Shown: piece after piece, positions 21,300 through 33,637 of the stretch
Numbering within the stretch: position 1 is the stretch's first letter
How the letters are laid out: each line of letters starts with the position of its first letter
From: Wurfbainia villosa
Taxonomy: Eukaryota; Streptophyta; Magnoliopsida; Zingiberales; Zingiberaceae
NCBI GenBank assembly: GCA_025175895.1
Contig: CM045992.1
Span: forward strand, 93,352,800 to 93,416,799
Direction: 5' to 3'
DNA: 64,000 nt
The notes under the pieces: model-generated
Database searches by the model: none
Told to the model about the DNA's origin: nothing
The model's input: the letters and a program-made list of their open reading frames with translations, nothing else
Translations under genes and position numbers: made by a program

Positions 21300-22385
21300 T
21301 GTTGGTGCAGTGGGCACCTAAGTCGAACCTAAGTTTTGATTATAGCAAACGATATAAAGTTAAGCTTATATTGTTATCTCACGAGCTAAATCAAGTGTGC
21401 AGAAAAGTCTAAATGCTGGAGCTGAAGGCTAGCGACACCCGGAGGAAGCCGCGGTGGTCGGGCGACACTCGAGTTACTTCGGAGGGAGCCGAAGGAATCG
21501 AGTGGAAGGCCGGAAGCAAAAGCGACACGTAAGTATCGAGGTAAGCTCGTGTGTGCGAGCGTAAGTGAGGTCGTATCCTTTTTACGGGGATGATCTTAGG
21601 CGATGATCCGACCCAAGACTTCCCATGGAAGGTCTATGTTGAGATCGGACGGCAAGTGGCCGTCGAATCCGCTTATATTTTGAGCTAACTCTTTATTGTA
21701 GTCAAAAATCCTAGCCATCAGTTCAACCGGCCAGTTCAACCGGCGCCAATTAAACCGGCCAGTTCAACCGGTGGTCAAAAATCAGCCTCGAGGAGTCAAG
21801 CTTTATCACCATTTTTCAAGGAGTTTTGTGCCCATTTGTGATTGGTTGAAGACCCATTCATTGAGGGGCTTAAAGGCTATAAAAGGAGGGCCAAACCTAG
21901 GGTTTGATCCTCAATTCTAAGTGCTCAAAAGCCTCCGTTACGCTGCAACTCTCCGACGACTCTACAACAACGAAGTGCTGCCAACAACCCTAGCTTAAAG
22001 TTTCTTTTGTTTAGTTGTTGGTATAATCTTAATTTGTTATTGCTTTCAATATTGCAATTCTTTTTAATCGAGGCTTTTCATTGCATTTTACTTTAATAGA
22101 AGAGAGGGTTTGTCTCTCTATCTTTTTGCTTCGAAGGCTTTTGTAATCGTAAAACTCCTACCTCCAACGAGGAGGAGTGTTTTAGTGAATTGCCCTCCGT
22201 ACACGGTCTAGGACCGTTAGGGCCTTGGAGTAGTAGCCGAAGGCTACGAACTAAGTAAAAAAACTATTTGTCTCATTTAGTTTTTATTTACATTTCCGCT
22301 GCATTTAATTGTCTATCGAACGATTTAAAAGAAAAGTCTTTATCGCTATTCACCCCCCCCTCTAGCGATCCGCTTCGATCCAACA
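21300..22385 (+). repeat. 5' LTR of element C
   Basis: 1086 bases from TGTTGGTGCAGTGGGCACC to CGATCCAACA. Nearly identical to 37701-38758, but 28 bases longer because of an extra unit in the CCGGCCAGTTCAACCGG zone near 21725-21780. Motif GCTATTCACCCCCCC lies near the end. Confidence 0.96.
21878..21885 (+). promoter_or_regulatory. TATA box of LTR C (5')
   Basis: TATAAAAG in the context GGCTATAAAAGGAGGGCC. The same context is found at 38251-38258 and, inverted, in both LTRs of D, so the promoter is conserved between the two families. Confidence 0.75.
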
Positions 22386-22387
22386 AT

Positions 22388-22399
22388 TGGTATCAGAGC
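22388..22399 (+). other. primer binding site of element C
   Basis: TGGTATCAGAGC two bases after the LTR end. Confidence 0.93.
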
Positions 22400-22605
22400 C
22401 GGGGGTTGCTAAGATTTGGTGAAACCACCAATCTAGCCATTTTTCACAGATTTATTTTTCTTTTATTTCTGTTTATTTTTTATTTATTTCGCTTTGTTAA
22501 ATTTACTCCCGCACTACTAATCCAAGACGCGAGTCTTGGTACCTTGTTTTGTGTTTTTGTCGTTGCTAGTTTCTTCGTCTTTGTCCCTTTTTGTCTTTTG
22601 TTCTA

Positions 22606-24246
22606 ATGGCCCATCTCGAGGGTTTTTGCACCGTCCGACCTCCGTTTTACAATGGAGATGACTTACGTTATTGGAAGGGTCGGATGGAATGCTTTCTCAA
22701 AACCCAAATCGAGATGTGGATCATAATCCAAACGGGTTTCACACTTCCGACTAATGAAGTGGGTGACTCCTTGGATTATGATCAATGGAACATTGCGACA
22801 AAACGACAAGTCGAAGCCAACGCCAAGGCAACACAAATCCTCCAATGCGGCTTGTCCAAGGAGGAGTTAAATCGCGTCGGCCCCTTCATTAGCGCAAAGG
22901 ACCTTTGGACAAAGCTGATCGAGTTACACGAAGGATCGGATCAAGCTAAGGTTTGCAAACGTGATTTGTTGTTCAATAAATTGTACACACTAAAAATGTA
23001 GGAACACGAGTCCGCGACGCAACTCCACGCCCGTGTCCAAGACATAGTCAACAACCTACACGCAATCGGGCAAAAGGTCGAAAACCGCGACCTTATAAGG
23101 TATGTTCTAAACTCTTTTCCGAGGACTACCTTGTGGGCATCCATGGTCGATGCCTACAAGGTCTCCAAGGACCTTTCTAAACTTAGATTAGATGAACTCT
23201 TTTCGGATTTTAAATTACATGACTAGCCCAACTCGGAACCCGAGAGGGGTATAGCCTTGTATGCAGGTTCAAAGAAGAAGAAAATCGCAAGCAAGCCACC
23301 ACCAACCGAGGAGGAAGATGAGTTCGAAGAAGAAGTTGGCCCGGAATTGACTGCCGAACTAATGAACCTAGCTCGAAGGATAGCCAAGGGACGAAAGCGA
23401 ACCACAACTCGACCCAACCAAGGTAAGCCTAAAAGTTCTAATATTAGGTGTTATGAGTGTAACAGGTTTAGACATATAAAGTCCGAGTGCCCCAAGCTCA
23501 ACCACCAAGCACCTAAGCACAAGAAGGCCCTCAATGCGACATGGGAAGAAGCGTCATCCGAAGAAGACGAAGACCACATCTTCATGGCAAAATCGATTGA
23601 GTCCGACACGGAGACCGAACCTGAACTTGAGTCAGAACCTGAGGATGACTCGGAATACGAAGCTACCTTCAAGTCAAGCCACGGATACGCATCCGATTCA
23701 AAAGATACCCTTAAGGTGAGTCGAACATTATTTAATACTTTACATAATACGGTTAGGTTTTTGTCTAGGAAGTTAGCTAAGTCCGAGTCCAAGGTTGAGA
23801 CCCTGGTTGAGGAAGTTAAACTCCTCAAACACGAGGTCTCCCTAACCTCTTCGACTAGTCGAGTTCAAGAGAAGGACTCAACTCGGGTTGAAAAACTCGA
23901 AGTTGAGAACTCACTCTTGAAAAGTCAAGTCGAAGATCTTAGGAATACGTTGGAAAGGTTTACTTTGGGATCCAAAGGACTTGACCTCCTACTTGGATCG
24001 CAAAGGGTCGTGTACAACAAGGCCGGACTAGGGTTTAGCTCAAACACGACCAATAAGTCGTACATGTCAATCGTAAGTAGACATAAAAAATGTGTCCAAG
24101 CATGGGTCCCTAAGACCACTTTGATTTCAACTCTAGGATCCAACTCGTACTGGGTTCCCAAGGACCAAATCCACTATGTGGATAGACCGAACCGATTCAA
24201 CGGTCTAGAGGGAGCCAGTACAAAACATGTTTGTGTTTTAACTTAG
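22606..24246 (+). pseudogene. element C gag, two in-frame stops
   Basis: 547 codons from ATG 22606 (MAHLEGF). The N-terminal gag region (YWKGRMECFLKTQIEMWIII, AKDLWTKLIELHEG, ESATQLHARVQDIVNNLHAI) is followed by a Lys/Glu-rich linker, one CCHC knuckle (CYECNRFRHIKSEC), a Glu-rich stretch, a coiled coil (KSESKVETLVEEVKLLKHEV) and a C-terminal WVPK motif. TAG at 22999-23001 and 23224-23226 break it. Element D has CAG at both places. In the knuckle the usual Gly is Arg, while D keeps Gly. Confidence 0.9.
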
Positions 24247-24875
24247 AAATTGCATGCTTAGATTTTTTTTTCTTTCGTGAACTCACTTAGAACACGTAAA
24301 TAACCAACTAAAATCCTTCGAAAATATTGAGCCTCGGGGAGCCTCTTTTCAAATAACCAACTAAAATCCTTCAAAAAGATTGAGCCTCGGGGAGCCTCTT
24401 TTCAAATAATCAACTAAAATCCTTCGAAAAGATTGAGCCTTGGGGAGCCTCTTTTCAAATAATCAACTAAAATCCTACGAAAAGATTGAGCCTCGGGGAG
24501 CCTCTTTTCAAAAATAACTAGTTAGACGAGGAAATAATTTTAGGTGAGTCAAGTCATCATTTTCTTGAAAATGGCTTTGTCTAAGGAAGTGGTCGATGAT
24601 CTGATAAAAGAAGGCCCCTGTGCCTCGCCATGACCTGGAAGCCATGATCTTGAAAAGGTAAACTTGACAAGCCTAGGGTCAAATCCAAATCTAACATTAC
24701 TTAAACATAAATACACTTAATCAACTTAATTGGAAGTCATCTCACAAAGAACACATAAGTATAACATGCTTGATCATATAGACTCCGGTGAGATGACCTA
24801 GGTTTAACAACTTACAACCAATTTTTTTAAAAAAATATAATAATCTAACATCCAATCCAACTACCTTGTGTGTAG
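24247..24875 (+). other. spacer between gag and pol of C, with 53-bp repeats
   Basis: About 630 bases without a reading frame. At 24301-24513 there are four copies of a 53-base unit containing GAGCCTCGGGGAGCCTC. D has the same spacer with two copies. The right border CCTTGTGTGTAG at 24864-24875 looks like a 3' splice site, and the pol frame opens directly after it in both elements. Confidence 0.6.
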
Positions 24876-25878
24876 GATCAATGGATGTTAGACAGCGGTT
24901 GCTCCCGACACATGACCGGGGATCAACTCAAATTCGCGAAGCTTCGATTCAAACGACAAGGATCGGTAGCCTTTGGGAATAACGGCAAGCTCAAAATCAT
25001 CGGATCAGGTGATATCGAGCTTAACTCGAATTTTGTTATTAAAAATGTATTACTTGTAGAGAATTTTGAATATAACCTGCTTAGCGTAAGCCAATTATGT
25101 GACAATAATTATAAGGTCGTATTTTTAGAAAATGAATGTGTAATTAAAACAAATGAAACAGCTAAAACAATACTCAAAGGAACTAGGACAAATAACATTT
25201 ATACAATTAACTTAATCAAATCCTCAGCCAAATATCTTATGACACAGGAAGAGGAATCATGGTTGTGGCACTGACGACTCGGTCACTCGCACCCAAGACT
25301 CGTCCACAAGATGAGTCAGAGTGACCTAGTCAGAGGCTTACCCAACCTTAACAATTTGGTTAATAAAATCTGTAATGCTTGTCAACAAGGAAAACAACCT
25401 AGGACACAACACAAGTTAATTAACCAAGAACGAACCTCAAGTGTACTTGAGCTCCTGCATATGGATCTATTCGATTCACATGGAGCCAAGTCACTCAATA
25501 AAAGTCAATATTGCTTAGTCATAATTGACGACTACTCCAGGTTTACCTGGGTTAGGTTCATCAAACATAAAAATTATACCCTAGATCAATTAATCAATTT
25601 ATTCAAATTAATCGAGAATCAAAAAAACCTTAAGGTTAAAAGAATTAGAAGCGATCATGGTGGTGAATTCGAAAATCAAAGGTTCACCGACTTCTGTAAC
25701 CTAAATGGATACCACCATGAATTCTCTTGCCCTAGGACCCTTCAACAAAATGGCCTAGTGGAGCGGAAAAACCAAACTCTACAAGAAGCCGCTAGGACCA
25801 TGTTGAACGAATATGACCTACCCGATAGGTTTTGGGCAGAAGCCGTGAGTACGGCATGCTATGTCCAAAATAGAATCC
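24876..25878 (+). pseudogene. element C protease and integrase, broken
   Basis: The frame opens QWMLDSGCSRHMTGD with the protease DSG. It continues through the zinc-binding GAG-pre-integrase region (WLWH...RLGHSHP, CNACQQGKQP) into the integrase core with Asp in HMDLFDSHG, Asp in IRSDHGGEFEN and Glu in NGLVERKNQTLQ. TGA at 25272-25274 breaks the zinc region (D has an Arg codon there). The core ends at CYVQNRIL, where a foreign block starts. Confidence 0.88.
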
Positions 25879-26109
25879 TTATTATTACTTCGTTCAGTTA
25901 CGTATTTATCTTACGAGATAAGTGGGGTATAAATAGTATAAATCTCTCCTTTTTGCAAAATTTGATGCCTGACGGCGTAATCACACATGCTGTACTATGC
26001 ATGTGGTGATGTGTGTTGTAATAATTAAGTTTATTATTTTATTCCTCGGTGATGCTTTGCATAGTCGACTACTAATGGGGCGATCCTCCTTTATATGTCA
26101 GAGGTACGC
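25879..26109 (+). other. block in C pol that does not match D
   Basis: Between CYVQNRIL and the segment reading STKPPATPISEP, about 230 bases of C show almost no alignment to the roughly 270 bases at the same place in D (30180-30450), while both flanks are nearly identical. It contains TGTGTTGTAATAATTAAG near 26010, a weak echo of the LTR end of family E. Confidence 0.6.
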
Positions 26110-26371
26110 AGACGCAGTGAAGGACATGAATCTACAAAACCCCCGGCAACCCCAATTAGCGAGCCGATTCATACTAGACCTAACTCTGATCCGGAGATCA
26201 GGTCTAGTGTTAATCCTAACCTAAGTCAACCAAGTCACTCTATTGATCAAGTGATAGATGACTCCAACCAAACTAATGTTCAACCAAGTCACCCCATTGA
26301 TCAAGCATTGGGTGACACAAACCCAACCCAATCTAGGATTCAGACTAACCACCCTATCGATCAAGTGATAG
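26110..26371 (+). pseudogene. element C pol linker before RT, cut by element D
   Basis: The frame resumes (ISEPIHTRP, SHSIDQVIDDSNQTNVQPS) as the low-complexity linker between integrase and RT, with repeats of HPIDQ. It stops at the D insertion. The sequence continues at 35260 in the frame expected after removing D and one GATAG copy. Confidence 0.8.
26367..26371. repeat. target duplication of element D, left copy (GATAG)
   Basis: GATAG directly before the D LTR is repeated at 35260-35264. Confidence 0.9.
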
Positions 26372-27455
26372 TGTTGGATCGATGCGGTTCGCTAGAGGGG
26401 GGGGGGGTGAATAGCGAAAAGCCTTTTCTTTTTCTTTCGTTCGTTAAAACTCTAGAGAAAATATATTAATTGCAGCGGAAATGTAAATATAAAATAAAAG
26501 AGACAATCGACACAAGGGTTTTACTTGGTTCGTAGCCGAAGGCTACTACTCCAAGGCCCTAGTGGTCCTTGACCACGTACGGAGGGCAGAAGCACTAAAG
26601 GAACTCCTCCTCGTTGAAGGTAGGAGTTAATCGATACAAAAAAACTTTAAGGTAGAGGGACAATCCCCCTCTCCTCGTATACGATAAAAGCTCCGAAAAG
26701 TAGATGAACAACTGATAACAAAATAATACCGACGTACAAAGACAAATAAGAAAAATTAAACCTAGACGTCGGAAGGAAGGACTTCGTTGTCGGAGAATTG
26801 TAGCTTTGCGGAGACTTTTTGGAGGCTTATAATTGTTGATGAAACCCTAGGTTTGGCCCTCCTTTTATAGCCTTTGAGCCCCTTTTCGAGAGGAACCCTA
26901 GCCAATCAAATTTGAGCACATCTTCCCTTGAAATTTGGTGATAATCCTTGACTCCTCGAATCTGATCATTGACCATCGATCGATGGCCATCATCGATCGT
27001 GATGGCGACATCGGTCGATTCGACCTTCTAGCGATCAGCTTGTTTGGCGATCGAGTCCTCCAGTCGATCGTGATGCTTGCTGCAAGTCAAAGTTAGCACA
27101 ACAAAAACATAATTTCGATGGTCGTCGACCATCCGATCTCGACCTAGACCATCTATAAGAAGTCTTTGGTGGATCTACGCAGATCATCCCCGTAAGAGGA
27201 TCGACCTTACTTACTCTCGCGCACCGAGCTTACCTCGATGCTTACGTGTTGCTTTGCTTCCCCTTCCACTCGATTCCTTCGGCTCCTCTCGAATCACTCG
27301 AGTGTCGCCGACCACCGCGACTTTCTCCGGTGTCGCTAGCCTTGACTCCAGCTATATCAATCTTACACTCGATTCATTGAGAAAACAAAATAGACTTAAC
27401 TTTGTGTCTTTGCTATAATCAAAACAGAGTTCGATTATGCCTCACTGCACCAACA
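26372..27455 (-). repeat. 3' LTR of element D
   Basis: 1084 bases, almost identical to the 5' LTR over its outer parts, but with many 1-4 base indels at 27140-27430 and a block at 26966-27075 that is rich in CGATCG where the 5' LTR has CAGTCGACTG-type sequence. Confidence 0.93.
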
Positions 27456-28330
27456 ATCTCCCCCTTTTTGATATATGGCAAAAACACACAAAGTTAAGGA
27501 AATTAAGTGCATGAAACAGTAAAGACAAGAAGCAAAAGTAGGAGTACTAAAAATATTTCTCAAGTTCTCCCCTTAGAGGACCGAGGGTGAGTACTTGAAA
27601 AAGACTTTTAGTTCTCCAAACACAAAAGATAATGAGTTAAGTAAATGACATTACTTAACTTAGGCTTCTTAGAGTAAAAAATAAGTGCAAGTTAAGTAAT
27701 CAAAAGTTAAGTCAAAAGGTTAATTATTTCAAAAGGTTTAACTTTTGATTTCTTAACTTGGGCCTTTAAAGTTTTCAATTCCGAAGAGTTGAAACTTAAA
27801 CCTTACTCCCCCTTAATTTAGGCCAGAATCAAAGTTTTAAGTTAAGTTATCAATTTCAAAAATTTGAAATTGAACTTTGGCCTTTTCTTGAACCTTAACT
27901 TTGGCCTTTTCTCCCCCTTTTGACATAAATCAAGGAAAAAGTGGCGGGGTTTTAAGAAAACCCTAAGTCCAAGCATGATGATTTTAAAAATAGTATGTGA
28001 AAATAATTCATCTAAATGTTCAACTCTAGTTTGACTTGATTGAAATGATATTATCAACAAGTCCTGATTAGAGTTGGTTAATATTAGTTTCATATTTATA
28101 CTCCGAGGTTCATATTGACGCACTTGATCTACATCTTGGAACCTGGAGTAGGGTCCTAACATCTCACGCCCATCTACGTGGCTAAGTACACAAACACATT
28201 AGTCCTATGTGTTGTGAGATGTACTGACTCCTTAAATCTATAGGTGCATGTTATCTAAGGTATGTCCTATGATAGTTCCATCAAAATGAAAAATAAGAAA
28301 TAGTAGTAAGAAAATATAGTTTGCAAGTTC
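27456..28330 (-). other. element D 3' non-coding tail and polypurine tracts
   Basis: On the minus strand the tract CAAAAAGGGGGAGAT lies directly before the 3' LTR. Further GGGGGAG-like tracts occur at about 27915 and 27805. Repeated polypurine tracts are a Sirevirus hallmark. The counterpart in C is 36866-37700. Confidence 0.8.
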
Positions 28331-29473
28331 TTATTCTATTACGCACATGCCCAATTTTCGTCTTAATAGACTAAATTCGGCTTCGGGTAGAGATTTAGTA
28401 AATAGGTCTGCTAGGTTAGATTTCGATTCGACGTACTCGAGTTGTATGGCTCCGTTGGCCACATGTTCTCGAATGAAATGGTGTTTGACTTCTATATGTT
28501 TGGTCCTAGAGTGACATATTGGATTCTTTGTAAGATTAATTGAACTAATGTTATCTACGTGAAGTTTAGTATTCGTAAAGTCTAACTTAAAGTCGCGGAG
28601 GGTGTGTTTCATCCAAAGAAGCTGAGTGACACACTCACCCATCGCGATGTATTCGGCTTCGGTGGTAGACAAGGCAACACAATGTTGCTTCCTACTGCAC
28701 CAACTCACTAGACTCGAGCCGAGTAGTTGACAACAACCACTCATGCTCTTTCTGTCGAGTTTACTACCGGCATAATCCGAATCGGAGTAGCCGATTAGTT
28801 CGAACTCGGTAGATCTAGGTTACCAAATACCGACATTAAGTGTACCCTTTAGATATCTAAGGATACGCTTAACTAGGGTTAGGTGAGACTCCTTGGCACA
28901 GGTTTGAAATCTGGCGCACATACTTACTGCAAATAAGATATCAGGTCGGCTTGCAGTTAAGTACAGGAGACTCCCTATTACACTCCTATAGTATTTTAAG
29001 TCAATGGACTTACTTTCTAGGTCTTCTCCTATGTTAACATTAATCGCCATTGGGGTGTTTATTATCTTAGCGTCTTGCATTCCAAATCTTTTAATTAACT
29101 CCTTAGTGTATTTTTGTTGATATAGGTATATACCATCCTTAGTTTGTTTAATTTGTAGACCTAAAAAGAAACTTAACTCGCCTACCAAGTTCATTTTGAA
29201 CTCACTTTCCATGAGTGAAACGAACTCATTTAGTAAGGCTGAGTTAGAGGTTCCAAAAATTATATCGTCTACGTAAATTTGAGCTATGAATATTTCTTTA
29301 CCTAAGGTTTTTACGAAGAGAGTTGGGTCAACTAAGCCTTGGTTAAACCCTTTTGACTTAAGATGGATTGAAAGTCTCTCGTACCAAGCTCGAGGAGCTT
29401 GTTTAAGTCCATAGAGAGCTTTCTTAAGTTTTAGAACATGGTCGGGTTTATCTAGATTTTCGAATCCGGGGGG
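28331..29473 (-). pseudogene. element D reverse transcriptase and RNase H, broken
   Basis: Continues the RT after a TAA at 29471-29473 (CAA in C). The region has the catalytic IYVDDI near 29261-29278, then FLGLQIKQTKDGIYLYQQKY and the connection region. A second TAA at 28817-28819 precedes RNase H, which shows SDSDYAGSKLDRKSMSGCC, the TEAEYIAMGE motif with the catalytic Glu kept, and ends GMCVIE at 28331. Confidence 0.88.
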
Positions 29474-30190
29474 TTAGCTAACATAAACTTCTTCTTTAAT
29501 GTATCCATTTAGGAATGCCGACTTAACATCCATTTGAAACAGCTTAAATCCTCGATGTGCGACATAAGCTAGCAACATTCGAATGGATTCGAGTCTAGCT
29601 ATTGGGGCATAGGTTTCGTCGTAATCTAAGCCTTCGACTTGGCTAAATCCTTTGGCGACTAACCTAGCCTTGTTTCTAACTACTTCACCTTTATCATCAA
29701 GCTTGTTTCGAAACACCCACCTTGTTCCAATTATCGTTTTGTCTTTAGGTGATGGTACTAATTCCCACACTTCATTCCTAGTAAATTGAGCTAGCTCTTC
29801 TTGCATTGCAATAATCCAATCGGGATCAAGAAGAGCTTGTTCAATTGATTTGGGTTCTATCTTTGAAATTAAGGAAATTTGACTAAGGTTCCTATAGGAT
29901 GCTCTAGTTCGAACTCCTAGATTAGGATCTCCTATTACTTGATCGATAGGGTGGTTAGTCTGAATCCTAGATTGGGTTGGGTTTGTGTCACCTAATGCTT
30001 GATCAATGGGGTGACTTGGTTGAACACTAGTTTGGTTGGAGTCATCTATCACTTGATCAATAGAGTGACTAGGTTGACCTAGGTTAGGATTAACACTAGA
30101 CTGATCTCCGGATCGAGTTAGGTCTAGTATGAATCGGCTCGCTAATTGGGGTTCTTTGGGGTTTTGTAGGTTCATGTCCTTCATCAAATA
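29474..30190 (-). pseudogene. element D pol linker and N-terminal RT
   Basis: A linker with repeats of SHPIDQ is followed by RT start motifs (EELAQFTRNEVWELVPSPKD, GTRWVFRNKLDDKGEVVRNK, FKLFQMDVKSAFLNGYIKEE). Two single-base deletions relative to C near 30100-30115 shift the frame at the linker start. Confidence 0.85.
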
Positions 30191-31423
30191 CTACATTGAT
30201 AGTCTCCTCGACTCTGAGGGTGTCGTGGTTATATACTCTATAAGCTTTACTTGTAGTCGAGTATCCTAGAAAGATTCTGGTGGTGGTTTTGGATGTAAAT
30301 TTCCCTAGGTAATCCTTAGTGTTTAGGATATGTACCTTACACCCAAATACCCTAAAGTACTTGATGTTAGGTATTTTATCGTGATAAATCTCGTACGAGG
30401 TCTTAAGGTGCCTCTTTACCATAAGGATCCTATTTTGGACATAGCAAGCCGTGCTAACATACGCCAAAATCTATCGGGTAGGTCATATTCATTCAACATG
30501 GTCCTAGCGGCTTCTTGTAGAGTTCGGTTTTTCCGCTCCACTAGGCCATTTTGTTGAGGGGTCCTAGGGCAAGAGAATTCATGGTGGTATCCGTTTAGGT
30601 TACAGAAATCGGTGAACCTTTGATTTTCGAATTCACCACCATGATCGCTTCTAAGTCTTTTAACCTTAAGGTCTTTTTGATTCTCGATTAATTTGAATAG
30701 ATTGATTAATTGATCTAGGGAATCATTTTTATGTTTGATGAACCTAACCCAGGTAAACCTGGAGTAGTCGTCAATTATGACTAAGCAATATTGACTTCTA
30801 TTGAGTGACTTGGCTCCATGTGAATCGAATAGATCCATATGCAGGAGCTCAAGTACACTTGAGGTTCGTTCTTGGTTAGTTAACTTGTTTTGTGTCCTAG
30901 GTTGTTTTCCTTGTTGACAAGCATTACAGATTTTATTAACCAAATTGTTGAGGTTGGGTAAGCCTCTGACTAAGCCACTCTGACTCATCTTGTGGACGAG
31001 TGTTGGGTGCGAGTGACCGAGTCGTCGGTGCCACAACCATGATTCCTCTTGCCGTGTCATAAGACACTTAGTTGAGGAGTTGGTTAAGTTGATCGTATAA
31101 ATGTTGTTATTTCTAGTTCCTTTAAGAATTGTTTTAGAGGTTTCGTTGGTATTAATTACGCATTCATTTTCTAGAAATATAACCTTATAGTTATTATCAC
31201 ACAATTGGCTTACACTAAGTAAGTTATATTCAAAATTCTCTACAAGTAATACATTTTTAATAACAAAATTCGTGTTAAGCTCGATATCACCTGATCCGAT
31301 GATTTTAAGCTTGCCGTTATTCCCAAAGGCTACCGATCCTTGTCGTTTGAATCGAAGCTTTGCGAATTTGAGTTGATCCCCGGTCATGTGTCGGGAGCAA
31401 CCGCTGTCCAACATCCATTGATC
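30191..31423 (-). pseudogene. element D protease and integrase, frameshifted
   Basis: The frame opens QWMLDSGCSRHMTGD at about 31423. The zinc region is intact (WLWHRRLGHSHP, CNACQQGKQP), and the integrase core keeps D, D and E (HMDLFDSHG, LRSDHGGEFEN, NGLVERKNRTLQ). Near 30450 the frame shifts after DRFW, then continues as CYVQNRILMVKRHLKTSYEI and the C-terminal integrase part with FGCKVHIL and YRVYNHDT. Confidence 0.9.
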
Positions 31424-32002
31424 CTACACACAAGGTGGTTGGATTGGATGTTAGATTTTTGTTAAGAAAATTGGTTGTGAGTTGTTAACCCTAGGTCATC
31501 TCACCAGAGTCTATATGATCAAGCATGTTATACGTATGTGTTTATTTTGAGATGACTTCTAATTAAGTTGATTAAGTAGATTTAGGTTCAAGTAATTTTA
31601 TGTTAGATTTGGATTTAACCCTAGGCTTGTCAAGTTTACCTTTTCAAGATCATGGCTTCCAGGTCGTGGCGAGGCACAGGGGCCTTCTTTTATCGGATCA
31701 TCGACCACTTCCTTAGACAAAGCCATTTTCAAGAAAATGATGACTTGACTTACCTAAAATTATTTCCTCGTCTAACTAGTTATTTTTGAAAAGAGGCTCC
31801 CCGAGGCTCAATCTTTTCGAAGAATTTTAGTTGGTTATGTTTTTGAAAAGAGGCTCCCCGAGGCTCAATCTTTTCAAAAAATTTTAGTTGGTTATGTTTT
31901 TGTTCTAAGTGAGTTCACAAGTTTTAAAGTACAAACTTTCTAAGTTAAAGAATGCAATTTCTAAGTTAAAGCATAAACATGTTTTGTTAAAACATGCAAT
32001 TT
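31424..32002 (-). other. spacer between gag and pol of D
   Basis: Counterpart of 24247-24875 in C, with two instead of four copies of the 53-base unit (31789-31904) and an extra short duplication containing ATGCAATTTCTAAGTTAAAG at about 31940-32010. It has the same TTGTGTGTAG border before pol. Confidence 0.6.
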
Positions 32003-33637
32003 CTAAGTTAAAGCACAAACATGTTTTGTACTGGCTCCCCCTAGACTGTTGAATCGGTTCGGTCTATCCACATAGTGGATTTGGTCCTTGGGAACCCAGT
32101 ACGGGTTGGATCCTAGAGTTGAAATCAAAAAGTTCTTAGGGACCCATGCTTGGACATGTTTCTTATGTCGACTTACAATCTACATATACGATCTATTAGT
32201 CGTGTTTGAGTTAAACCCGAGTCCAACCTTGTTGTACACGGCCCTTTGAGATCCAAGTAGGAGGTCAAGTCCTTTGGATCCCGAAGTGAACCTTTCCAAC
32301 GTGTTCCTAAGATCTTCGACTTGACTTTTCAAGAGAGAGTTCTCAACTTTGAGCTTTTCAACTCGAGTTGAGTCCTTCTCTTGAACTCGACTAGTCGAAG
32401 AGGTTAGGGAGACCTCGTGTTTGAGGAGTTTAACCTCCTCAACAAGGGTCTCGACCTTGGACTCGGACTTAGCTAACTTCTTAGACAAAAACCTAACCGT
32501 ATTATGTAAAGTATTAAATAAAGTTCGACTCACCTTAAGGGTATCTTTTGAACCGGATGCGTATCCGTGGCTTGACTTGAAGGTAGCTTCGTAGTCCGAG
32601 TCATCCTCAGGTTCTGAATCAAGTTCGGTCTCCGTGTCTGACTCAATTGATTTCGCCATGAAGACGTGGTCTTCGTCTTCTTCGGATGACGCTTCTTCCC
32701 ATGTCGCGTTGAGGGCCTTCTTGTGCTTAGGTGCTTGGTGGTTGAGCTTGGGGCACTCGGACTTTATATGTCCAAACCTGTTACACTCATAACACCTAAT
32801 ATTAGAACTTTTAGGCTTACCTTGGTTGGGTCGAGTTGTGGTTCGCTTTCGTCCCTTGGCTATCCTTCGAGCTAGGTTCATTAGTTCGGCAATCAATTCC
32901 CGGTCAACTTCTTCTTCGGACTCATCTTCCTCCTCGGGTGGTGGTGGCTTGCTTGCGATTTTCTTCTTCTTTGAACCTGCAAACAAGGCTATACCCCTCT
33001 CGGGTTTCGAGTTGGACTGCTCATGTAATTCAAAATCCGAAAAGAGTTCATCTAATCTAAGTTTAGAAAGGTCCTTAGAGACCTTATAGGCATCAACCAT
33101 GGATGCCCATAAGGTAGTCCTCGGAAAAGAGTTTAGGACATACCTAATAAGGTCGCGGTTTTCGACCTTTTGCCCGATTGCGTGTAGGTTGTTGACTATG
33201 TCTTGGACACGGGCGTGGAGTTGCGTCGCGGACTCGTGTTCCTGCATTTTTAGTGTGTACAATTTATTGAATAACAAATCACGTTTGCAAACCTTAGCTT
33301 GATCCGATCCTTCGTGTAACTCGATTAGCTTTGTCCAAAGATCCTTTGCGCTTATGAAGGGGCCGACGCGATTTAGCTCCCCCTTGGACAAGCCGCATTG
33401 GAGTATTTGTGTTGCCTTGGCATCGGCTTCGACTTGTCGTTTTGTTGCAACGGTCCATTGATCATAATCCAAGGAGTCACCCACTTCACTAGTCGGAAGT
33501 GTGAAACCCGTTTGGATTATGATCCACATCTCGATTTGGGTTTTGAGAAAGCATTCCATCCGACCCTTCCAATAACGGAAATCATCTCCGTTGTAAAACG
33601 GAGGTTGGACGGTGCTAAAACCCTCGAGATGGGCCAT
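32003..33637 (-). pseudogene. element D gag, nearly intact
   Basis: 545 codons from Met 33637 to TAG 32003-32005, with a single in-frame stop at 32180-32182 (codon 486). The layout is as in C: gag N-terminal region, Lys/Glu-rich linker, CCHC knuckle CYECNRFGHIKSEC with Gly present, coiled coil, and the C-terminal YWVPKDQIHYVD in another frame or after the stop. It lacks the two stops that break C's gag, so D preserves gag better. Confidence 0.9.
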
